A DNA stretch of 64,000 nt from Ideonella sp. WA131b (GTDB lineage: Bacteria; Pseudomonadota; Gammaproteobacteria; Burkholderiales; Burkholderiaceae_C), in NCBI GenBank assembly GCA_023657425.1, contig JAGTJW010000001.1, forward strand, positions 372,001-436,000. The letters are read 5' to 3'. The notes beneath the pieces are model-generated. The model did no database searches. It had not been told where the DNA came from and worked only from the letters and a program-made list of their open reading frames with translations. The translations under genes and the position numbers were made by a program. Shown one piece after another: positions 24,928 through 34,673 of the stretch (the stretch's first letter is position 1; every line of letters begins with the position of its first letter).

Positions 24928-25608
24928 CTACTTGCGGGGCGCTTTCTTGGCCGCCGCGCCGGCCTGCAAGGCCTCGCTCATGCCCAGCAACACCCCGCTG
25001 GCCATGGCCGCATAGCCCTCCACCAGGGCCTGCGCGGCCTTCATCGAGGCGGCGCGCGCTCCGCGCACCTGCACCTGCATCTGTGTCGCCATGGTCTCGA
25101 ACTGCTCGGCCACGGCGGCGGCCTGCGCACCCGCGGCGGTGCCGCCGGCCTGCATCTTCTGCAGCACGGGCGCCCAGGCCTCGGCCATCGGGCCCGCCGC
25201 GGCCGCCTTCTTGAGTGCCGAGAACATGCCGTCTTCCATCTTCTCCAGGTCTGCCAGGGCCTTGCCGAGGTGCTTGTCGCGCAGATCGGCTCCCTGGGCA
25301 GCCAGCGTGGTCAGCGCGGTGCGCTGCGCCTCGACCGCCTTGAGGACGGCCTCGTCCATGCCGCCCACGGCCTTGTCGAGCAGCGCCTCCGGGTCGACCC
25401 CGGCCACCGCGTTCTTCGCCACCCCTGCACTGGCGGCCTCGGCCACCTGCTTGAGCACGCCACGGATGTTCTTCAGCGTCAGCTCGCGGCCCTGCAGTGC
25501 CGCCAGCGTGGTGTCGGACACGGCCTTCTTCAGCTGGCTGCCCTGGCGCGTGCTGGCGTTCTGGAACATCTCGATCAGCGCGTCTGCGTCGAACATCGGT
25601 GCGGCCAA
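24928..25608 (-). CDS. Ala-rich helical protein, phasin-like, unknown role
   Basis: This 226-residue, almost fully alpha-helical protein is rich in Ala, Lys and Glu, without signal peptide or membrane helix. Segments such as FDADALIEMFQNASTRQGSQL, LLDKAVGGMDEAVLKAVEAQR and AAGAQAAAVAEQFETMATQMQ suggest long amphipathic helices, like phasins that coat polyhydroxyalkanoate granules. I cannot assign it to a named family with confidence. I choose a TTG start (LAAPMFDADAL), because AGGAG lies seven bases before it; the ATG four codons later lacks suitable spacing. A beta-ketothiolase gene lies nearby at 30127. Confidence 0.7.
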   Translation of the reverse strand: MAAPMFDADALIEMFQNASTRQGSQLKKAVSDTTLAALQGRELTLKNIRGVLKQVAEAASAGVAKNAVAGVDPEALLDKAVGGMDEAVLKAVEAQRTALTTLAAQGADLRDKHLGKALADLEKMEDGMFSALKKAAAAGPMAEAWAPVLQKMQAGGTAAGAQAAAVAEQFETMATQMQVQVRGARAASMKAAQALVEGYAAMASGVLLGMSEALQAGAAAKKAPRK

Positions 25609-25759
25609 GGGGGTTCTCCTGTTGATGGAAGCGGCCCCTCGATGCTGGCACCGCGGCGCGCTCCGTGCAACTCCAGCAGCGGCAGCCTGCAGCGCGAAGT
25701 GGCGCTCCGGGTGGGCGAGCCGAGCCGGGCCGCCCCTGCACCAGGGCGCTCGACGACCG

Positions 25760-28027
25760 TCAACGCGCCCGCTCGAGGGGGTCGAACTCGAGCTTGACGA
25801 AGACCTCGTTGGCCCCTGGCTCACCACGCGGCTGCGCCTGCCCGACACCCACGTACAGCCGCGTCCCGGCGCTGCGCCGCCACGAATAGGTGAGTGAGGC
25901 GGTGCGGGTGGCGTCGTCGGCGGCCGCGACGCCGGGTTCGGCGGCACGCCACAGGGCGCGCCGCTGGACGATCAGGCGCAGGCTGTGACGGGCATCGAGG
26001 TGCCACACGGCCAGCAGTTGGCCCGCGCTCTCGCGGTAGCGGCGAGTGCCGTCAGGGCCGTCGAGCCAGGCCAGGTTCAGCCGCGGCTCGAGTTCCAACG
26101 CAGCCAGCAGGCGCAGCCGCGCGCTGCCGTCCAGCCGGGCACCGCGCCGCAGCGCACCGCCGCCGGGCACCGCCGTGTCGGCCAGGCGCCCGACATCGGC
26201 CGAAGCCTCCAGCAAGGGCATCCAGGACACAGGCGTCATCACAAAGCCGGCTGTCCAGTAGCGCTGCGCCCGCAGCGGCAGGTCCGGGCCCAGGCGCACA
26301 CGCGCACGGGCGTGCCACTCGATCCAGCCCTCGAAGTTGCGGCGGCCGGTGGCATAGACCCCGGGGCGCACACTGTCCTCGACGAGGCTGCCGTCGGCGC
26401 GCCGCTCGGTGCGGATCCACTCGGCCGTCGCGTAGACCTCGTTGAGCGGGCCGAAGCCACCGCGCCAGCCGTGGCTGTGGAACAGCTCGGCCCGGCGCAC
26501 GCCGGTCTGGACGACAAAGCCGGTGTCGTGGCGGAAGCCCTCGCCCACGTCGTCGAGCATGAACGCGGTCTCACCGCGCTCGCCCTGGCGCTGCAGCCTC
26601 AGGCGCAGCAGGCCGCCGCTGGCCGCCGCGGCCCGCTGCAGCCGGCCGTCGGCGTCGGGCTGGGCGTCGGTGCGCGCGTGCAGCCACTGGCCCCGCAGCC
26701 GCCACGTTCCGCCAGGCAGTGCCGTCAGCGGCAGGCCGATGTCGGGGCCGATGACCTCGTTGCCACCGCGGCCGCCGTCGTAGCGGCGGCTGGCCACGAG
26801 CAGGCCGAAGGCGCGGTCGCCCTCGTCGTGGCGCGCCCGCAGCGCCAGCAGGCGGCTGCCCGGTTGCTCGGCGGTGTCGGTGCCGTACACGCCAGGCAGC
26901 AGCACGAGGCCACCGCCGCGGTCCTTCAGCGCGAAGGCACTGCCGGCCCAGGCCGCGCCGCGCCAGGTGGCGCGCAGGCCACCCTGCGGCGCGGTGACGC
27001 TGCGGGTGTACAGCGCCTCCGTGGGCATGCGCAGCAGGTCGACGCTCTCGAAGAAAAACGGCCGCTTCTCGCTGAGGAAGAGCGCAAAGCGCGAGTTGCC
27101 CGCCAGCGCCGGCAGGTCGAGCTCGACCTGCGAGAAGTCGGGGTTCAGCGTGCCGTCGACCACCAGCTCGGCGCGCGGGCGCCACTTCACGTCGAGGCTG
27201 ACCCGGGTGTCGGTACGCGCCGGCTGGCGGCCGTCGTCGTCGCGCCGCGCCGCGAGGCCCGGGCGCACAGTCAGGAAGGCATGCTCGTCGGGCAGCGACA
27301 CGCCCTGCAGTGGCTGCATCGTCGCGATGAAGCTCGGCGCGTCGCGCGGGATCAGCACCGAGCTGAACAGGTGGAACTGAGCGCGCGGCAGTCGGCGCAA
27401 GACCAAGATGCGCCAGTCCTGCCGCCCCTGGCGGAAGCGCAGGCTGGCGAAGGGGATGCGCAGCACGGCCGTCCAGCCGGCCCGGGGATCGCCCGCCACC
27501 TGCCGCGTGACGGCGCCGTCCCAGTCGAAGTCGGGGGCGAAGTCCTCGCCATCGTCGGCGGCCGTGTGCAAGCCATCGGCCGTGCTGCCGGCGGCGTTGA
27601 GGCGGAACCACTGCGCGGCGCTGCGCGAGCCCACGGCGTCGATGTAGACAGCAACGAAGTCCTGCGTGCGGTTGACGCCATCGTGGCGCACCCGATCGTC
27701 GCGGATGGCGGCGGGGTCGCGGTCCAGCGCCTCCACGCCCACCCAGAGGGCGGCGTCGTCGAAGAGCACGCGCACGCGCGTGTCCTCGCGCACCGCAGCA
27801 CCGGTGTCGGGTGCCTTCTCGACGAAGGCCGCGTGCGGCTGCGCGCGCTGCCAGGCCGGGTGGGACAGCGTGCCGTCCAGTTGCAAGACCTCGCCGGGGC
27901 GCAGGCGCTCGGCCAGGATGGCCTCGCCGGCCCGGGCGGGCGCGTGCGAGCCCCATGCCAGCGCACAGAGCGCACAGACCGCACAAAGCGCCGCAGCGGT
28001 CTTGCGGGCACGCATCCAGTGCTTCAT
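25760..28027 (-). CDS. DUF5916 outer-membrane-type protein with N-terminal CBM9-like domain
   Basis: This 755-residue exported protein begins with a signal peptide ([27 protein letters not shown]). A carbohydrate-binding-family-9-like domain follows ([24 protein letters not shown], then [16 protein letters not shown]). Then comes the DUF5916 region with [21 protein letters not shown] and [18 protein letters not shown]. The long C-terminal part has alternating aromatic and Arg-rich strands, typical of an outer-membrane beta-barrel. The function of this family is not established. It is divergent from serC with about 70 bp between them. Confidence 0.9.
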   Translation of the reverse strand: MKHWMRARKTAAALCAVCALCALAWGSHAPARAGEAILAERLRPGEVLQLDGTLSHPAWQRAQPHAAFVEKAPDTGAAVREDTRVRVLFDDAALWVGVEALDRDPAAIRDDRVRHDGVNRTQDFVAVYIDAVGSRSAAQWFRLNAAGSTADGLHTAADDGEDFAPDFDWDGAVTRQVAGDPRAGWTAVLRIPFASLRFRQGRQDWRILVLRRLPRAQFHLFSSVLIPRDAPSFIATMQPLQGVSLPDEHAFLTVRPGLAARRDDDGRQPARTDTRVSLDVKWRPRAELVVDGTLNPDFSQVELDLPALAGNSRFALFLSEKRPFFFESVDLLRMPTEALYTRSVTAPQGGLRATWRGAAWAGSAFALKDRGGGLVLLPGVYGTDTAEQPGSRLLALRARHDEGDRAFGLLVASRRYDGGRGGNEVIGPDIGLPLTALPGGTWRLRGQWLHARTDAQPDADGRLQRAAAASGGLLRLRLQRQGERGETAFMLDDVGEGFRHDTGFVVQTGVRRAELFHSHGWRGGFGPLNEVYATAEWIRTERRADGSLVEDSVRPGVYATGRRNFEGWIEWHARARVRLGPDLPLRAQRYWTAGFVMTPVSWMPLLEASADVGRLADTAVPGGGALRRGARLDGSARLRLLAALELEPRLNLAWLDGPDGTRRYRESAGQLLAVWHLDARHSLRLIVQRRALWRAAEPGVAAADDATRTASLTYSWRRSAGTRLYVGVGQAQPRGEPGANEVFVKLEFDPLERAR

Positions 28028-28096
28028 GGGGGTGTGATTGTTAGGCCGGTGCGACCCCCTCGGCGTGGAAGACCCCACGGGTATGCTCCGCACCCC

Positions 28097-29203
28097 ATGA
28101 CCCGTGTCTACAACTTCAGCGCCGGCCCCGCGGCGTTGCCGGAACCCGTACTGCGCCAGGCCGCCGACGAGATGCTCGACTGGCGCGGCAGCGGCATGGG
28201 TGTGATGGAGATGAGCCACCGCGGGCCCGAGTTCATGGCCATCCACGCCGAGGCGCAGGCGCTGCTGCGCGAGCTGATGGGCATACCGGCGGACTACCGC
28301 ACCCTGTTCATGCAGGGCGGCGCGTTGGCCGAGAACGCCATCGTGCCGCTGAACCTGCTCAACGGCCTTCGCAGCAGCCGGCGTGGCGGCATGCCCAGCG
28401 CCGACTACGTCGACACCGGCATCTGGAGCCAGAAGTCCATTGCCGAGGCGCGGCGCTACGGCGCCGTCAACGTGGTGGCCAGCGCGGCCGTCAACGGCTA
28501 CACCCGCATCCCAGATCGCAGCATCTGGCGGCTCGACCCCGACGCCGACTACCTGCACATCTGCAGCAACGAGACCATCGGCGGCCTGGAGTACCCCTCC
28601 GAACCCGACGTGGGCGAGGTGCCGCTGGTGGCCGACATGTCCAGCAGCATCCTGAGCCGCCCGGTCGACGTGGCGCGCTATGGCTGCATCTACGGCGGCG
28701 CGCAGAAGAACATCGGGCCCGCGGGCCTGACCCTCGTGATCGTGCGCGACGAGCTCATCGGCCACGCCCAGCCCGCCACGCCCACCGCCTTCGACTACCG
28801 CGTGGTGGCCGACAACGACAGCATGTTCAACACGCCGCCGACCTGGGCCATCTACATCGCCGGTCTGGTGTTCAACTGGATCAAGGCCCAAGGTGGCGTC
28901 GCCGCGATGGCCGAGCGCAACGCCGGCAAGGCCGCGCTGCTGTATGGCGCGCTCGACGCGAGCGGCCTGTACGTGGCGCCCGTGGCCCCAGGCCACCGCA
29001 GCCGCATGAACGTGGTGTTCCGCCTGCGCGACGAACGGCTCGACGCCGCCTTCCTGAAGGGCGCGCAGGAGCGCGGCCTGGCGCAGCTCAAGGGCCACCG
29101 CTCGGTGGGCGGCATGCGCGCCTCGATCTACAACGCCATGCCCATCGAGGGCGTGCAGGCGTTGGTGGACTGGCTGCGCGAGTTCGAGCGCCTGCATGGC
29201 TGA
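28097..29203 (+). CDS. serC: Phosphoserine aminotransferase SerC
   Basis: This 368-residue class V PLP-dependent aminotransferase converts 3-phosphohydroxypyruvate to phosphoserine in serine synthesis, and acts in pyridoxal-phosphate synthesis in many bacteria. It begins [19 protein letters not shown]. It contains [18 protein letters not shown] and [19 protein letters not shown], and the PLP-binding Lys in [14 protein letters not shown] (about residue 197). Its length matches the family. The stop overlaps the start of the enoyl-CoA hydratase gene by eight bases. Confidence 0.96.
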   Translation: MTRVYNFSAGPAALPEPVLRQAADEMLDWRGSGMGVMEMSHRGPEFMAIHAEAQALLRELMGIPADYRTLFMQGGALAENAIVPLNLLNGLRSSRRGGMPSADYVDTGIWSQKSIAEARRYGAVNVVASAAVNGYTRIPDRSIWRLDPDADYLHICSNETIGGLEYPSEPDVGEVPLVADMSSSILSRPVDVARYGCIYGGAQKNIGPAGLTLVIVRDELIGHAQPATPTAFDYRVVADNDSMFNTPPTWAIYIAGLVFNWIKAQGGVAAMAERNAGKAALLYGALDASGLYVAPVAPGHRSRMNVVFRLRDERLDAAFLKGAQERGLAQLKGHRSVGGMRASIYNAMPIEGVQALVDWLREFERLHG

Positions 29204-29981
29204 GGCGGCCGAGGGCGGCCCGCCGCGGCTGGCCTTCGCGGCGCCGGGCCACGCCACGATCACGCTGGCGCGGCCGGCGCAGCTCAACCGCCTGCACCGC
29301 GAAGACCTGCTCGCGCTGCAGGCCCACTGCGCGCAGCTGGCGCCCACGCCCGGGCTGCGCGTGGTGGTGCTGCAGGCCGAAGGGCGGCTCTTCTGCGCCG
29401 GGTTCAACCTGGCCGAACTGGGCGGCGGCGGCACGGCCGCGGCCGACGACCCGGCGCTCTTCGAGCGCACGGTCGATGCGCTGGAGGCGCTGCCCGTGCC
29501 CACGATCGCGCGCCTGCACGGCGGTGTCTACGGCGGCGCCACCGATCTGGCCCTGGCCTGCGACTTCCGCCTCGGCGAGGCGGGCCTGCAGCTGCGCATG
29601 CCGGCGGCGCGCATCGGGCTGCACTACTACCCCGGGGGGCTGCGCCGCTACGTCTCGCGCCTGGGGCTGGCCGCGGCCAAGCGCCTCTTCCTGCTGGCCG
29701 AGACGGTGGACGCGGCGTACCTCCGGGAAGTGGGCTACCTCGACGCGGTGGTGCCGCCGGACGCGCTGGACGCCGAACTGGCGCGCTGGGTGGCGGCGCT
29801 GCTCGATGGCGCGCCGCTGGCGCTGGCGGGCATGAAGCCCTCTCTGAACGAGATCGCGGCCGGTCGTGCCGATGCCGCGGTGATGGCCGCGCGCGTGCAG
29901 CGCTGCGCCGACAGCGCCGACCTGCGCGAGGGCCTGTCCGCGCTGGCCGCGAAGCGACCTCCCCGCTTCACGGGGCGCTGA
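29196..29981 (+). CDS. Enoyl-CoA hydratase/isomerase family protein
   Basis: This 261-residue crotonase-fold protein has [17 protein letters not shown], an oxyanion-hole region ([16 protein letters not shown]), [27 protein letters not shown] and [19 protein letters not shown]. Family members hydrate or isomerise enoyl-CoAs. The catalytic Glu positions of a standard hydratase are not obvious (GLHYYPGG replaces the common G-x-P-x-x-GG), so the exact reaction is unclear. It overlaps serC, and its stop codon lies inside the first copy of a 70-bp tandem repeat. Confidence 0.88.
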   Translation: MAEAAEGGPPRLAFAAPGHATITLARPAQLNRLHREDLLALQAHCAQLAPTPGLRVVVLQAEGRLFCAGFNLAELGGGGTAAADDPALFERTVDALEALPVPTIARLHGGVYGGATDLALACDFRLGEAGLQLRMPAARIGLHYYPGGLRRYVSRLGLAAAKRLFLLAETVDAAYLREVGYLDAVVPPDALDAELARWVAALLDGAPLALAGMKPSLNEIAAGRADAAVMAARVQRCADSADLREGLSALAAKRPPRFTGR

Positions 29982-30116
29982 GCCGCGGCTCACGGTCCGC
30001 CTGCGCGGACCGGGACGGCGAAGCGGCCCGGAGCTCTGCGACGGGCGCTGAGCCGCGGCTCACGGTCCGCCTGCGCGGACCGGGACGGCGAAGCGGCCCG
30101 GAGCTCTGCGACGGGC
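29973..30116. repeat. Perfect 70-bp tandem duplication with internal hairpins
   Basis: Two identical 70-bp units (29973-30042 and 30043-30112) are followed by the first four bases of a third. Each unit contains the palindrome GAGCCGCGGCTC and a strong stem CGGTCCGC-CTGC-GCGGACCG. The stems lie between the convergent hydratase and thiolase genes and could act as a transcription barrier in both directions. The first copy holds the hydratase stop. Confidence 0.93.
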
Positions 30117-30126
30117 ACCGACGCGC

Positions 30127-31311
30127 TCAGAGCCTCTCGAACACCGCCGCGATGCCCTGCCCGCCGCCGATGCACATGGTGACGAGCGCGTAGCGCTTCT
30201 GCACGCGGTGCAGCTCGTGGATGGCCTTGACGGCCAGGAAGGCGCCGCTGCAGCCGATGGGGTGGCCTAAAGCGATGGCGCCGCCGTTGGGGTTGACCTT
30301 GGCCATGTCGAACTCCAGCCCGCGCGCCACGGCCAGGGCCTGGGCGGCGAAGGCCTCGTTGCTCTCGATGACGTCGATCTGGTCCAGCGTCAGACCGCCC
30401 TTCTTGAGCGCCAGCCGGGTGGCCGGGATCGGGCCCTCGCCCATGATCTCGTTGGGCACGCCGGCCACCGCGTAGCTCACCAGCCGCGCCAGCGGCTTGG
30501 CACCTGCCCCGGCCGCAGCCTGGGCGTCGCCCAGCACCAGGAAGGCCGCGCCGTCGTTGATGCCGCTGGCGTTGCCAGCCGTCACCGTGCCGTCCTTCTT
30601 GAAGGCCGGCTTCATCTTCGCCAGCGTCTCCATCGTGGTGGAGGCCTTCACGTGCTCGTCGGTGTCGAACACCACCTCGCCCTTCTTCGTCTGCTTCACG
30701 ATGGGGACGATCTGGCCCTTGAAGCGCCCCTGGGCGATGGCCGCCGCGGCCTTGCGGTGCGACTCCACCGCGAAGGCGTCCTGCTCCTCGCGCGTGAGGC
30801 CCCACTTGACGGCCAGGTTCTCTGCCGTGAGGCCCATGTGGCCCACGCCGAAGGGGTCGGTCAGCGTGGCCACCATGGTGTCGATCATCTGCACGTGGCC
30901 CATGCGCGCGCCGCTGCGCATCTGCGGGCTCAGATAGCCGCCCCGGCTCATGACCTCCACGCCGCCGCCGACGCCGTAGTCGCAATCACCCAGCAGGATG
31001 TTCTGCGCCGTGGTGACGATGGCCTGCAGGCCGCTGCTGCACAGCCGGTTGACAGCCATGGCCACGCTGTCCATGGGCAGGCCGGCCTGGATGCTGGCGA
31101 CGCGCGCCACGTAGGCGAAGCGGCTTTCGGTGGGGATGGTGTTGCCCACGGTGACGTAGTTGATGGCCTTGGGGTCGATGCCGCTGGCGCCGACGCTGGC
31201 CTTCATCACGGTGCCGGCCAGCTCGGCCGGTTCGATGTCGGCCAGGCTGCCGGCGAAGGTGCCGATGGCGGAACGGAGGGCGGAAAGGACGACGACGTCG
31301 CGCTGGCTCAT
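30127..31311 (-). CDS. Acetyl-CoA C-acetyltransferase (beta-ketothiolase)
   Basis: This 394-residue thiolase joins or cleaves acyl-CoAs (acetoacetyl-CoA or 3-ketoacyl-CoA), feeding polyhydroxybutyrate synthesis or fatty-acid degradation. Catalytic residues are present: Cys in AVNRLCSSGLQA (about residue 90), His in GGAIALGHPIGCSGA, and Cys in TMCIGGGQGIA. The length is typical of biosynthetic thiolases. The choice between PhaA-like and BktB-like cannot be made by eye. It converges with the enoyl-CoA hydratase gene across the tandem repeat. Confidence 0.95.
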   Translation of the reverse strand: MSQRDVVVLSALRSAIGTFAGSLADIEPAELAGTVMKASVGASGIDPKAINYVTVGNTIPTESRFAYVARVASIQAGLPMDSVAMAVNRLCSSGLQAIVTTAQNILLGDCDYGVGGGVEVMSRGGYLSPQMRSGARMGHVQMIDTMVATLTDPFGVGHMGLTAENLAVKWGLTREEQDAFAVESHRKAAAAIAQGRFKGQIVPIVKQTKKGEVVFDTDEHVKASTTMETLAKMKPAFKKDGTVTAGNASGINDGAAFLVLGDAQAAAGAGAKPLARLVSYAVAGVPNEIMGEGPIPATRLALKKGGLTLDQIDVIESNEAFAAQALAVARGLEFDMAKVNPNGGAIALGHPIGCSGAFLAVKAIHELHRVQKRYALVTMCIGGGQGIAAVFERL

Positions 31312-31390
31312 GGGGGTCTCCTGCGGCCTGGGATGGGGTGGGGCGGCATTGGGCGCCCCCGGGCTGGCGGGAGCCTGACGCTGACGCGGT

Positions 31391-32296
31391 TCAACCCGGG
31401 TGCACCAGCAGCAGCTGCGCCACCACCGCCACCGCGATGACGCCGGGCTCCTTGCCGCGCAGCCCGGGCAGGCCGATGGGGCAGGTCATGCGCGCGATGC
31501 GATCGGGCGCCACGCCGCGCTCGGCCAGCCGGCGCTCGAACCTGGCGCGCTTGGTGGCGCTGCCGATGAGGCCGAAGAAGCCGAAGTCGCCGCGGGCCAG
31601 GATGTCGCGCGTGATCGCCAGGTCGAGATCGTGGCTGTGCGTGAGCACGAGGAAGGCGTCGCCCGCCGCGGCCGCGGCCACCTCGGCCTGCACGGGCTCT
31701 GCGCACACGCGCTCGATGTGCGGCGGCAGCGCCACGGCGGGGAACTCGGCCTCGCGCTCGTCGATCCAGCGCACGCGGCAGGGCACGGCCGCCAGCAGCT
31801 TGACGATGGCCCGGCCCACGTGGCCGGCGCCGAAGAGGTGCAGCGTGAACCGTGGGCGCGGGCCGACCCAATGCGATGGCGCATCGGCGGCAAGTGCCGT
31901 GTAGCGCAGCACCAGCGCACCGCCGCAGCACTGGCCCAGGCTGGGACCGAGCGCGATGCGGTGTTCCAGCAGGGCTTGGACAGGTTCAGCCCGAACGGGG
32001 TGCATCCGCACGCGGGCTGGCCTTGCCTCGGCCTCACCCACAACCGCAGCCCTTCGGGCTGAGCCTGTCGAGGCCCCGGCGAGCAGCAGCGAACGGGCCG
32101 TTTCGAGGGCCTGCAATTCCAGATGCCCGCCGCCGATGGTGCCCACCACCGCATCGGCCGCCACGAGCATGCGCGTGCCGCTTTCGCGCGGCACCGAGCC
32201 CTGGTGCTCCACCACCGTCACCACCACCGCGGCGCGGCCGGCCGCGGCCCAGGCCTCGGCGGCGTCGCGCACCGGGTCCCAGGCGGAGGGGTTCAT
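31391..32296 (-). CDS. xdhC: XdhC, molybdenum-cofactor insertion chaperone for xanthine dehydrogenase
   Basis: This 301-residue protein binds molybdenum cofactor, promotes its sulfuration and hands it to XdhB. It has VVVTVVEHQGSVPRESGTRMLV, VVGTIGGGHLELQAL, and a Rossmann-like C-terminal half with TLHLFGAGHVGRAIVKLL and DFGFFGLIGSATKRARF. The segment ASTGSARRAAVVG ... VRAEPVQALLEH (about residues 75-110) is encoded by a pair of REP-like palindromes inserted in frame (31979-32073). It ends the xdhABC set, 10 bp after xdhB. Confidence 0.93.
   Translation of the reverse strand: MNPSAWDPVRDAAEAWAAAGRAAVVVTVVEHQGSVPRESGTRMLVAADAVVGTIGGGHLELQALETARSLLLAGASTGSARRAAVVGEAEARPARVRMHPVRAEPVQALLEHRIALGPSLGQCCGGALVLRYTALAADAPSHWVGPRPRFTLHLFGAGHVGRAIVKLLAAVPCRVRWIDEREAEFPAVALPPHIERVCAEPVQAEVAAAAAGDAFLVLTHSHDLDLAITRDILARGDFGFFGLIGSATKRARFERRLAERGVAPDRIARMTCPIGLPGLRGKEPGVIAVAVVAQLLLVHPG
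31979..32073. repeat. REPIN-like inverted pair of REP cores inside xdhC
   Basis: The core GACAGGTTCAGCCCGAACGG (31979-31998) and its inverted partner GCCCTTCGGGCTGAGCCTGTC (32049-32069) bound a 95-bp unit that keeps the xdhC frame open. The same arrangement occurs in xdhA. Confidence 0.8.
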
Positions 32297-32306
32297 CCGG
32301 CGGGCA

Positions 32307-34673
32307 TCAGGCGCAGGCGCTGCGGCCCTCGCGCACCGCCTGCACCGCGCGCAGCACGGCCTCGGGCGTGGCCGGGGCGTCCAGTGGCGGGCACACGGCG
32401 TGGCCGCCCAAGGCCGACACCGCGTCGCGGATGGCCAGCAGCACGCTGATGGGCAGCAGCAGCGGCGGCTCGCCCACGGCCTTGCTGCGGTGGATGGCAT
32501 CAACCCGGTTGGGCGCGTCGAACAGCGTCGTGCGGAACACCGCCGGCGCATCGTTGGCGGTGGGAATCTTGTAGGTGCTGGGCGCGTGCGTCATCAAGAG
32601 GCCCGCACGCGCGCTGCCGTCGTCGGGGTGCCACACCAGCTCTTCCATCGTCAGCCAGCCCATGCCCTGGATGAAGGCGCCCTCCACCTGCCCGATGTCG
32701 ATGGCCGGGTTCAGGCTGCGGCCGGCGTCGTGCACGATGTCCGCGGCCAGCAGGCGGTGCTCACCGGTGAGCGTGTCCACCACCACCTCGCTGACGGCCG
32801 CGCCGTAGGCGAAGTAGTGGAACGGCCGGCCCTGCAGCGTGGCCTTGTTCCAGTGCAGGCCGGGCGTGGCGTAGAAGCCATCGCTCCACAGCTGCACGCG
32901 CGCCAGGTAGGCCTGCTGCACCAGCTGCGGCCAGGGCAAGGCGGCGTGCTGGGGATGGTCGGCCTTGAAGCGCTCGAGCCGTTCGCGCACCGTGCGCGCG
33001 GCGGCCTGTGCGGCCTTGCCGTTGAGGTCGGACCCCGTGCTCGCCGCAGTGGCCGAGGTGTTGGCGATCTTGCTCGTGTCGGTGGCGCTGCAGCGCACGG
33101 CCTCCAGTGGCAGGCCCAGCTCGTGCGCCACCACCTGCGCCACCTTGGTGTTGAGGCCCTGGCCCATTTCGGTGCCGCCGTGGTTCACGAGCACGCTGCC
33201 GTCGGTGTACACGTGCACCAGCGCGCCGGCCTGGTTGAGGTGCGTGACGTTGAAGCTGATGCCGAACTTCAGCGGCACCAGCGCCAGCCCCTTCTTGAGC
33301 ACCGGGCTCGTGGCGTTGAAGGCGGCGATGGCGGCGCGGCGCCGGGCGTAGCCGCTGGTGGCCACCAACTGGGCCGTCAGCTCGGGGGCGATGTTGTCCT
33401 CGACGGGCTGGCCGTAAGGCGTGACGTTGCGCCCGCCGGCCTCGGTGGAGTCGTAGAAGTTGGCCTGCCGCACCGCCAGCGCATCGAGCCCGCAGCGCCG
33501 CGCCACGCTGTCGAGCAGCATCTCGATGGCGATGGCGCCCTGCGGCCCGCCGAAGCCGCGGAAGGCGGTGTTGCTCTGCGTGTTCGTGCGGCAGCTGTAG
33601 CCGTGGATGGCCACGTGCGGCAGCCAGTAGGCGTTGTCGAAGTGGCACAGGGCGCGCGTCATCACCGGGCCAGACAGGTCGGCCGAGTGGCCGGCGTTGC
33701 TGAGCATGTTGATTTCAGCACCGAGGACGCGGCCTTCGTCGTCGTGGCCGATCTGTGCCTCGTAGACGAAGCCGTGGCGGCGGCCGGTGATCAGGAAGTC
33801 ATCATCGCGGTCCACACGCAGTTTCACGGGCGCGCCCAGACGCCGCGCCGCCACCGCGGCGACGCAGGCGAACAGCGCGCTCTGACTCTCCTTGCCGCCG
33901 AAGCCGCCGCCCATGCGCCGGCACTCCACGCGCACGGCATGCGCGGCCACGCCCAGCGCGTGCGACACCACCAGCTGCATCTCGCTGGGGTGCTGGGTGG
34001 AGCAGAACACGCTCATGCCGTGGTCGTCGGCCGGCACGGCCAGGCTGATCTGGCCCTCCAGGTAGAACTGCTCCTGGCCGCCCACCGTGAAGCGCGTGCG
34101 AAAGCGCCGCGGCGCGGCGGCGATGGCCGCGGCGGCATCCCCGCGCACCAGGTGCATCGGCGGCACCACGTACTGGCCGGCGGCGTGCGCGGCTTCGGCC
34201 GTCATCAGCGCCGGCAGGGGCCGGGTCTGCAGCACCTTCGGCGCCAGCGCCGCGGCGCGGCGGGCCTCGTCGCGCGTGCGCGCCACCACCGCGAACACGG
34301 GCTGGCCGCGGTAGCGCAGCGTGGCGCCGATGGGTCCGACCGGGCCTGCCTCCGCGGGCGTGCCCGCAAGGATGGGATCGTCGTGCACCAGCGGACCGCA
34401 GTCGTTGACGCCAGGGATGTCGGCGGCGCTGAACACGTCCACCACGCCGGGCATGGCACGCACCCGGGTAAGGTCCAGCGCCTCGATGACGCCGTGCGGC
34501 ACGGGGCTCAGGCCCAAAGCGGCATGCAGCGTGCCGGCGGGCTCGGGGATGTCGTCGGTGTAGTGCGCGCGGCCGGCCACGTGCAGCGCGGCGCTCTCGT
34601 GCGGGCGGCTGCGGCCCACCTCGGGGGCGGGGTGCAGGGGCGCGGTCTGCGGCCATTCGGCGGGCTTGTTCAT
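32307..34673 (-). CDS. xdhB: Xanthine dehydrogenase molybdopterin-binding subunit XdhB
   Basis: This 788-residue large subunit carries the Mo-pterin active site that hydroxylates hypoxanthine and xanthine towards urate. It contains GRAHYTDDIPEPAGTLHAALG, VECRRMGGGFGGKESQSA, TAFRGFGGPQGAIAIE, LVNHGGTEMGQGLNTKVAQV and near the C-terminus HRSKAVGEPPLLL, with the catalytic Glu in GEPP. The length matches bacterial XdhB. It overlaps the xdhA stop by four bases. Confidence 0.96.
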   Translation of the reverse strand: MNKPAEWPQTAPLHPAPEVGRSRPHESAALHVAGRAHYTDDIPEPAGTLHAALGLSPVPHGVIEALDLTRVRAMPGVVDVFSAADIPGVNDCGPLVHDDPILAGTPAEAGPVGPIGATLRYRGQPVFAVVARTRDEARRAAALAPKVLQTRPLPALMTAEAAHAAGQYVVPPMHLVRGDAAAAIAAAPRRFRTRFTVGGQEQFYLEGQISLAVPADDHGMSVFCSTQHPSEMQLVVSHALGVAAHAVRVECRRMGGGFGGKESQSALFACVAAVAARRLGAPVKLRVDRDDDFLITGRRHGFVYEAQIGHDDEGRVLGAEINMLSNAGHSADLSGPVMTRALCHFDNAYWLPHVAIHGYSCRTNTQSNTAFRGFGGPQGAIAIEMLLDSVARRCGLDALAVRQANFYDSTEAGGRNVTPYGQPVEDNIAPELTAQLVATSGYARRRAAIAAFNATSPVLKKGLALVPLKFGISFNVTHLNQAGALVHVYTDGSVLVNHGGTEMGQGLNTKVAQVVAHELGLPLEAVRCSATDTSKIANTSATAASTGSDLNGKAAQAAARTVRERLERFKADHPQHAALPWPQLVQQAYLARVQLWSDGFYATPGLHWNKATLQGRPFHYFAYGAAVSEVVVDTLTGEHRLLAADIVHDAGRSLNPAIDIGQVEGAFIQGMGWLTMEELVWHPDDGSARAGLLMTHAPSTYKIPTANDAPAVFRTTLFDAPNRVDAIHRSKAVGEPPLLLPISVLLAIRDAVSALGGHAVCPPLDAPATPEAVLRAVQAVREGRSACA

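Noticed and set aside
25985..29203. A 1,072-codon frame ending as SerC
   Set aside because: Only the last 368 codons are SerC. The upstream part is antisense to the DUF5916 gene and lacks a start signal near its beginning.
25760..29503. A longer start for the DUF5916 protein, extending over serC
   Set aside because: The signal peptide beginning at 28027 marks the true start. The extension is antisense to serC.
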